Shown here: positions 61,404 to 64,000 of the stretch, in pieces
How the letters are laid out: each line of letters begins with the position of its first letter
Numbering within the stretch: position 1 is the stretch's first letter
Assembly: GCA_023411395.1 (NCBI GenBank)
Contig: JAEYOV010000084.1
Coordinates: 62,001-126,000, forward strand
Length of the DNA stretch: 64,000 bases
Source of the DNA: Bacillota bacterium
GTDB lineage: Bacteria; Bacillota; Clostridia; Christensenellales; Aristaeellaceae
Reading direction: 5' to 3'
Notes under the pieces: model-generated
Seen by the model: only the letters and a program-made list of their open reading frames with translations
Database searches by the model: none
What the model was told of the DNA's origin: nothing
Made by a program: the position numbers and the translations under genes

Positions 61404-62417
61404 TCAGTCCATTTTCTTTCCCTCAAACTCCGCCCTGCGCTTCACCTGCTCCATCACCTTGCGGAAGGCTTCGCAGTCCAGCGACTGGGCGCCGTCAGAC
61501 AGCGCCGCCTTGGGATCGGGATGCACCTCAATCATCAGCCCGTCCGCTCCCGCGGCGATGGCCGCCTTGGCCAGCGGCTCCACCATCCAGGCGATGCCCG
61601 CGGCATGGCTGGGATCGATGATCACCGGCAGGTGGCTGTAGCGCTTGAGTAGCGGCACGGCGGATATGTCCAGGTTGTTGCGCAGCATGGTTTCAAAGGT
61701 GCGTATGCCCCGCTCGCATAGGATCACGTTTGGGTTGCCGCCCGCCAGCATGTATTCCGCGCTCATTAAGAATTCTTCAATGGTGGCGGAAAGCCCTCGT
61801 TTGAGCAGCACCGGCTTTTTGGTGCGGCCCAGCGCTTTCAATAGTTTAAAGTTCTGCATGTTCCTGGCGCCCACCTGCAGGATGTCGACCTCTTCAAAAT
61901 CCTCCAACTGATCCTCGCCCATGATCTCCGTCACAATGGGCAGCCCGGTCAGCTTTTTCGCTTCCAGCAAAAGCCGCAATCCCTCGCCCTCCAATCCCTG
62001 GAAGGAATAAGGGGACGTTCGGGGCTTGAACGCGCCGCCCCGCAAAAAGGCCGCGCCGCTTGCCTTCACCGAATCGGCCACCAAATGAAGCTGCTGCACG
62101 CTCTCCACGGAGCAGGGCCCCGCGATCACGGTGAAATGACCCTCCCCGATGTTTCTGTCCCCCACGCGGACAAGCGTATCCAGGGGATGAAAGCGCCGGT
62201 TGGCCGCCTTGTACGGCTCGGTGACGCGGCGGACATCCTCCACCACTTCATTTGCTTTCAGGTGGCTGACATCCACTCTGGATACGTCGCCGATCAGGCC
62301 CAGGATGGTGGCTTGGGTACCGGCGCTGTAGTGGATTTGAATGCCCAGGCTCTCAATGTCCCTGATGAGATTTTGAACCTTTTCCTGCTGTGCTTCCCGT
62401 TTCAAAATGATAATCAT
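61404..62417 (-). CDS. aroF: 3-deoxy-7-phosphoheptulonate (DAHP) synthase
   Basis: A 337-residue type I-beta enzyme joining PEP and erythrose 4-phosphate, the first step to chorismate and aromatic amino acids. Residues 1-65 form the ferredoxin-like regulatory domain (IIILKREAQQEKVQNLIRDI) seen in Thermotoga-type enzymes, and the barrel has FTVIAGPCSVES and GGAFKPRTSPYSFQGL. GGAAAGGGGA precedes the ATG. The leader upstream encodes an aromatic-rich peptide and a terminator, so it is probably controlled by attenuation. Confidence 0.93.
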   Translation of the reverse strand: MIIILKREAQQEKVQNLIRDIESLGIQIHYSAGTQATILGLIGDVSRVDVSHLKANEVVEDVRRVTEPYKAANRRFHPLDTLVRVGDRNIGEGHFTVIAGPCSVESVQQLHLVADSVKASGAAFLRGGAFKPRTSPYSFQGLEGEGLRLLLEAKKLTGLPIVTEIMGEDQLEDFEEVDILQVGARNMQNFKLLKALGRTKKPVLLKRGLSATIEEFLMSAEYMLAGGNPNVILCERGIRTFETMLRNNLDISAVPLLKRYSHLPVIIDPSHAAGIAWMVEPLAKAAIAAGADGLMIEVHPDPKAALSDGAQSLDCEAFRKVMEQVKRRAEFEGKKMD

Positions 62418-62447
62418 TTGCGGTTCCCCTTTCCTACCATGCTACAT

Positions 62448-62486
62448 ATAAATCGAAAGCGGCCTGGAAGCTTGTTCCGGGCCGCT
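62448..62486 (-). terminator. Attenuator terminator before the DAHP synthase gene
   Basis: On the minus strand AGCGGCCCGGAA (62486-62475), a 5-base loop and TTCCAGGCCGCT (62469-62458) make a 12-bp stem with one G-T pair, followed by TTCGATTT. The 5' arm begins 19 bases after the leader peptide stop. AGCGGC inside the leader peptide frame could pair with the same 3' arm and prevent termination. Confidence 0.8.
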
Positions 62487-62504
62487 GGATTCTTGTGCTT
62501 GCTT

Positions 62505-62588
62505 TTATAGAGGAAAGGCACAAGGGGAACAGCCCGTACTGCCGCTAAAGTACAGGTAGCCCCAAAAATACGCCCGCTGATTCAGCAT
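62505..62588 (-). CDS. Aromatic-rich leader peptide of the DAHP synthase gene
   Basis: A 27-codon frame with AAGGAGG 9 bases before the ATG at 62588. Codons 7-14 read YFWGYLYF, giving three Tyr, two Phe and one Trp in eight codons, then a Ser/Gly/Cys-rich end and a TAA stop. Promoter, ribosome site, aromatic codons, terminator and aroF follow in the order expected of ribosome-mediated attenuation. It is not a conserved protein by itself. Confidence 0.8.
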   Translation of the reverse strand: MLNQRAYFWGYLYFSGSTGCSPCAFPL

Positions 62589-62612
62589 AAAAGCCTTCCT
62601 CCTTGTTGCAGG

Positions 62613-62641
62613 AGTATACGCCGGACGCGCCGTTTTGTCAA
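62613..62641 (-). promoter_or_regulatory. Promoter of the leader peptide-aroF unit
   Basis: On the minus strand TTGACA (62641-62636), 17 bases, TATACT (62618-62613). Transcription would start about 62606, just before the leader ribosome site. Confidence 0.85.
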
Positions 62642-62669
62642 TGCCTTTTTTCCAATGGCTGCCTCCTGA

Positions 62670-62699
62670 TTGACTCCGTCCCCCCCGTTCCGCTATAAT
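62670..62699 (+). promoter_or_regulatory. Promoter of the TIM-barrel protein gene
   Basis: TTGACT (62670-62675), 18 bases, TATAAT (62694-62699), 33 bases before the start. It is divergent from the aroF promoter. Confidence 0.75.
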
Positions 62700-62732
62700 C
62701 AAGGAAAAGAGATGCGCAAAGGAGTGATACCC

Positions 62733-63416
62733 ATGGATAAGACCCCTCCCTTCATACCTCAAATCGACGGCGGGCTGCGCAAGCACATCATCCGTGTGCC
62801 GGAGTGCATCCAGCAGGCATCGGGCATCCGCATTTTCGGCAAGCGCATCTTCTCCATTCTCTTTACCACCGACGCGGCCATCATCAAGAATACAAATGCC
62901 GACGCAGTGATCGCAGTGTATCCCTTTACGCCCCAGCCCGCCATTTCCCAGGCCATTTTGCAGTTGGCGGACGTGCCCGTCTTCTGCGGTGTGGGTGGCG
63001 GTACCACCACCGGCGTGCGCGTCACCCGCCTGGCCCAGGACGCGGAATTCCGGGGCGCCATCGGCGTGGTAATAAACGCCCCCGCCACCAACGAAACGGT
63101 GCGTTACGTGGCCGAGCGGGTGGATATCCCCGTGGTCATTACCGTGGTCAGCGAGGAGGAGGATGTGCAAAGCCGCCTTAATGCCGGTGCGAAGATTTTA
63201 AACGTTTCCGGCGCGGGCAAGACGCCGGACATCGTAAGGGCCATCCGCAAAAAGTTTCCCGAGGTGCCCATCATCGCCACCGGCGGAAAGACGGAGGAAT
63301 CCATCCTGCGCACCATCGAGGCCGGGGCCAACGCCATCACCTATACGCCGCCCACAACGGCGGAGCTGTTCAAGGAAATGATGAACCGCTACCGGGATCA
63401 GTTGGCGGGAAAGTGA
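62733..63416 (+). CDS. TIM-barrel protein, unknown activity
   Basis: A 227-residue alpha/beta barrel. VPVFCGVGGGTTTGVRV, IGVVINAPATNETVRYVAE, AGAKILNVSGAGKTPDIVRA, IIATGGKTEESILRTIEAGA and AITYTPPT suggest the phosphate-binding end of KDPG-aldolase- or ThiG-like barrels. Similar proteins are often labelled simply hydrolase. AAGGAGTG 6 bases upstream sets ATG 62733. Activity unknown. Confidence 0.6.
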   Translation: MDKTPPFIPQIDGGLRKHIIRVPECIQQASGIRIFGKRIFSILFTTDAAIIKNTNADAVIAVYPFTPQPAISQAILQLADVPVFCGVGGGTTTGVRVTRLAQDAEFRGAIGVVINAPATNETVRYVAERVDIPVVITVVSEEEDVQSRLNAGAKILNVSGAGKTPDIVRAIRKKFPEVPIIATGGKTEESILRTIEAGANAITYTPPTTAELFKEMMNRYRDQLAGK

Positions 63417-63506
63417 ATGATAGATGCCCCGGATCGATGCGCGTTCCGGGGCTGAGACTGGCAACTCGTCGGTATATTGGATTTGGCAGCGAGGGGGAAG
63501 ATTGGG

Positions 63507-63938
63507 ATGCCAATTTCAAAAATTGCGCCATGCGGCTTGATTTGCGATATTTGCTTGGGTTTTCAAAGAGAAAAAGACAAGTGTTATGGTTGTACTGATG
63601 AAGCAAGCAGATCTTCATACGCTTTCAAGTGCAGCATTCTGAATTGCCCGCAAAAGGAAGGGGACCCGGCCAAGCTATGTAGCATATGCTCAAAATATCC
63701 GTGCAAGAGGTTAAAAAGCCTTGAAAAAAGGTATTCATCCAATTATGGCGAGAGTATATTTGATAACTTTAGTCAGATCAAAGAAAAGGGTCTGGATCAG
63801 TTTATGCTTGATGCGGAAGAAGTCTGGAGCTGTCCTGATTGCGCAAATCTGTTGACAGTCCATCGCCCTCATTGCCTGCACTGCAAGTTACCTAACCCTC
63901 ACTATAAAAGGAAACCCAAAGAGGTTTCGATTTGTTGA
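63507..63938 (+). CDS. Cysteine-rich DUF3795-like protein
   Basis: A 143-residue protein. CGLICDICLGFQREKDKCYGC near the start (residues about 9-29) and CSICSKYPCKRLKSLEKRY in the middle match DUF3795, and CPDCANLL with CLHCKLP makes a second metal-type knuckle near the end. Codon use is more AT-rich than its neighbours. ATG 63507 follows a GGGGGAAG-type site; the frame is open to 63477. Confidence 0.7.
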   Translation: MPISKIAPCGLICDICLGFQREKDKCYGCTDEASRSSYAFKCSILNCPQKEGDPAKLCSICSKYPCKRLKSLEKRYSSNYGESIFDNFSQIKEKGLDQFMLDAEEVWSCPDCANLLTVHRPHCLHCKLPNPHYKRKPKEVSIC

Positions 63939-64000
63939 GCACCTTAGCATTCAATAAATCAGTCTCGTGTTACACTTATTATCATAAATCTAACACATAT

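Noticed and set aside
1..64000. CRISPR arrays, tRNA or rRNA genes, insertion sequences, prophage
   Set aside because: No regularly spaced repeats, RNA gene signatures or transposase, integrase or phage proteins were seen on reading through the window.

Overview
The window looks like chromosome from a GC-rich member of the Bacillota (probably class Clostridia, perhaps a gut lineage). The basis is the Bacillus/Clostridium-type flagellar gene order, FliW-CsrA control, a c-di-GMP-I riboswitch before flgB, an ECF vitamin-type transporter, CBO0543-family membrane proteins and strong AGGAGG ribosome sites. No rRNA, tRNA, CRISPR array, transposase or phage gene was seen. The assignment to a lineage is inference.

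Layout. 1-3.8 kb: the 3' end of an SSB-like gene, a repeat-rich gap, a YwrD-type gamma-glutamyltransferase and, convergent to it, a protein made of three carbohydrate-binding-like modules. 4.1-8.75 kb (+): fliD, fliS, a possible FliT-like chaperone, motA and motB, behind a sigma-D type promoter. 9-35.7 kb (-): one almost uninterrupted flagellar operon, read from flgB at 35.7 kb down to fliC, followed by an HD-GYP c-di-GMP phosphodiesterase and cheY. Its leader holds a sigma-A promoter, a 7-codon upstream ORF and a c-di-GMP-I riboswitch. Within it flgM has its own sigma-D type promoter, and the fliC leader has a CsrA-type hairpin just downstream of fliW-csrA. flhF, flhG, fliL and the cheA/W/B/R genes are absent from the window.

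36.4-43.4 kb: a HAD phosphatase, divergent from a sugar operon of a GH38 alpha-mannosidase, two xylose-isomerase-like epimerases and a Gfo/Idh/MocA dehydrogenase. 43.5-46.1 kb: three membrane proteins of unknown role, two of them CBO0543-like. 46.1-49.6 kb: a MocR regulator divergent from a MetN-MetI type importer. 49.6-55.8 kb: a NagD-type phosphatase, a hairpin-rich gap, a DUF1653 protein, a lipid kinase, a secreted Cys/His protein, a small helical protein and a MATE exporter.

55.9-61.4 kb (-): a secreted protein; an ECF S component with a P-loop kinase; and a compact operon of a nucleotidyltransferase, a divergent tRNA-guanine transglycosylase and an ArmA/Rmt-like 16S rRNA methyltransferase. 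61.4-62.6 kb: a DAHP synthase behind a Trp/Tyr/Phe-rich leader peptide and a terminator, which reads as classical ribosome-mediated attenuation. The window ends with a TIM-barrel protein and a cysteine-rich DUF3795-like protein.

How it fits together: c-di-GMP would set flagellar transcription through the riboswitch, and the HD-GYP enzyme in the same operon would lower c-di-GMP, closing a loop. FlgM/sigma-D and FliW/CsrA would then time late genes and flagellin translation. The most noteworthy items outside motility are the aromatic leader-peptide attenuator and the operon pairing a transglycosylase with an aminoglycoside-resistance-type rRNA methyltransferase.
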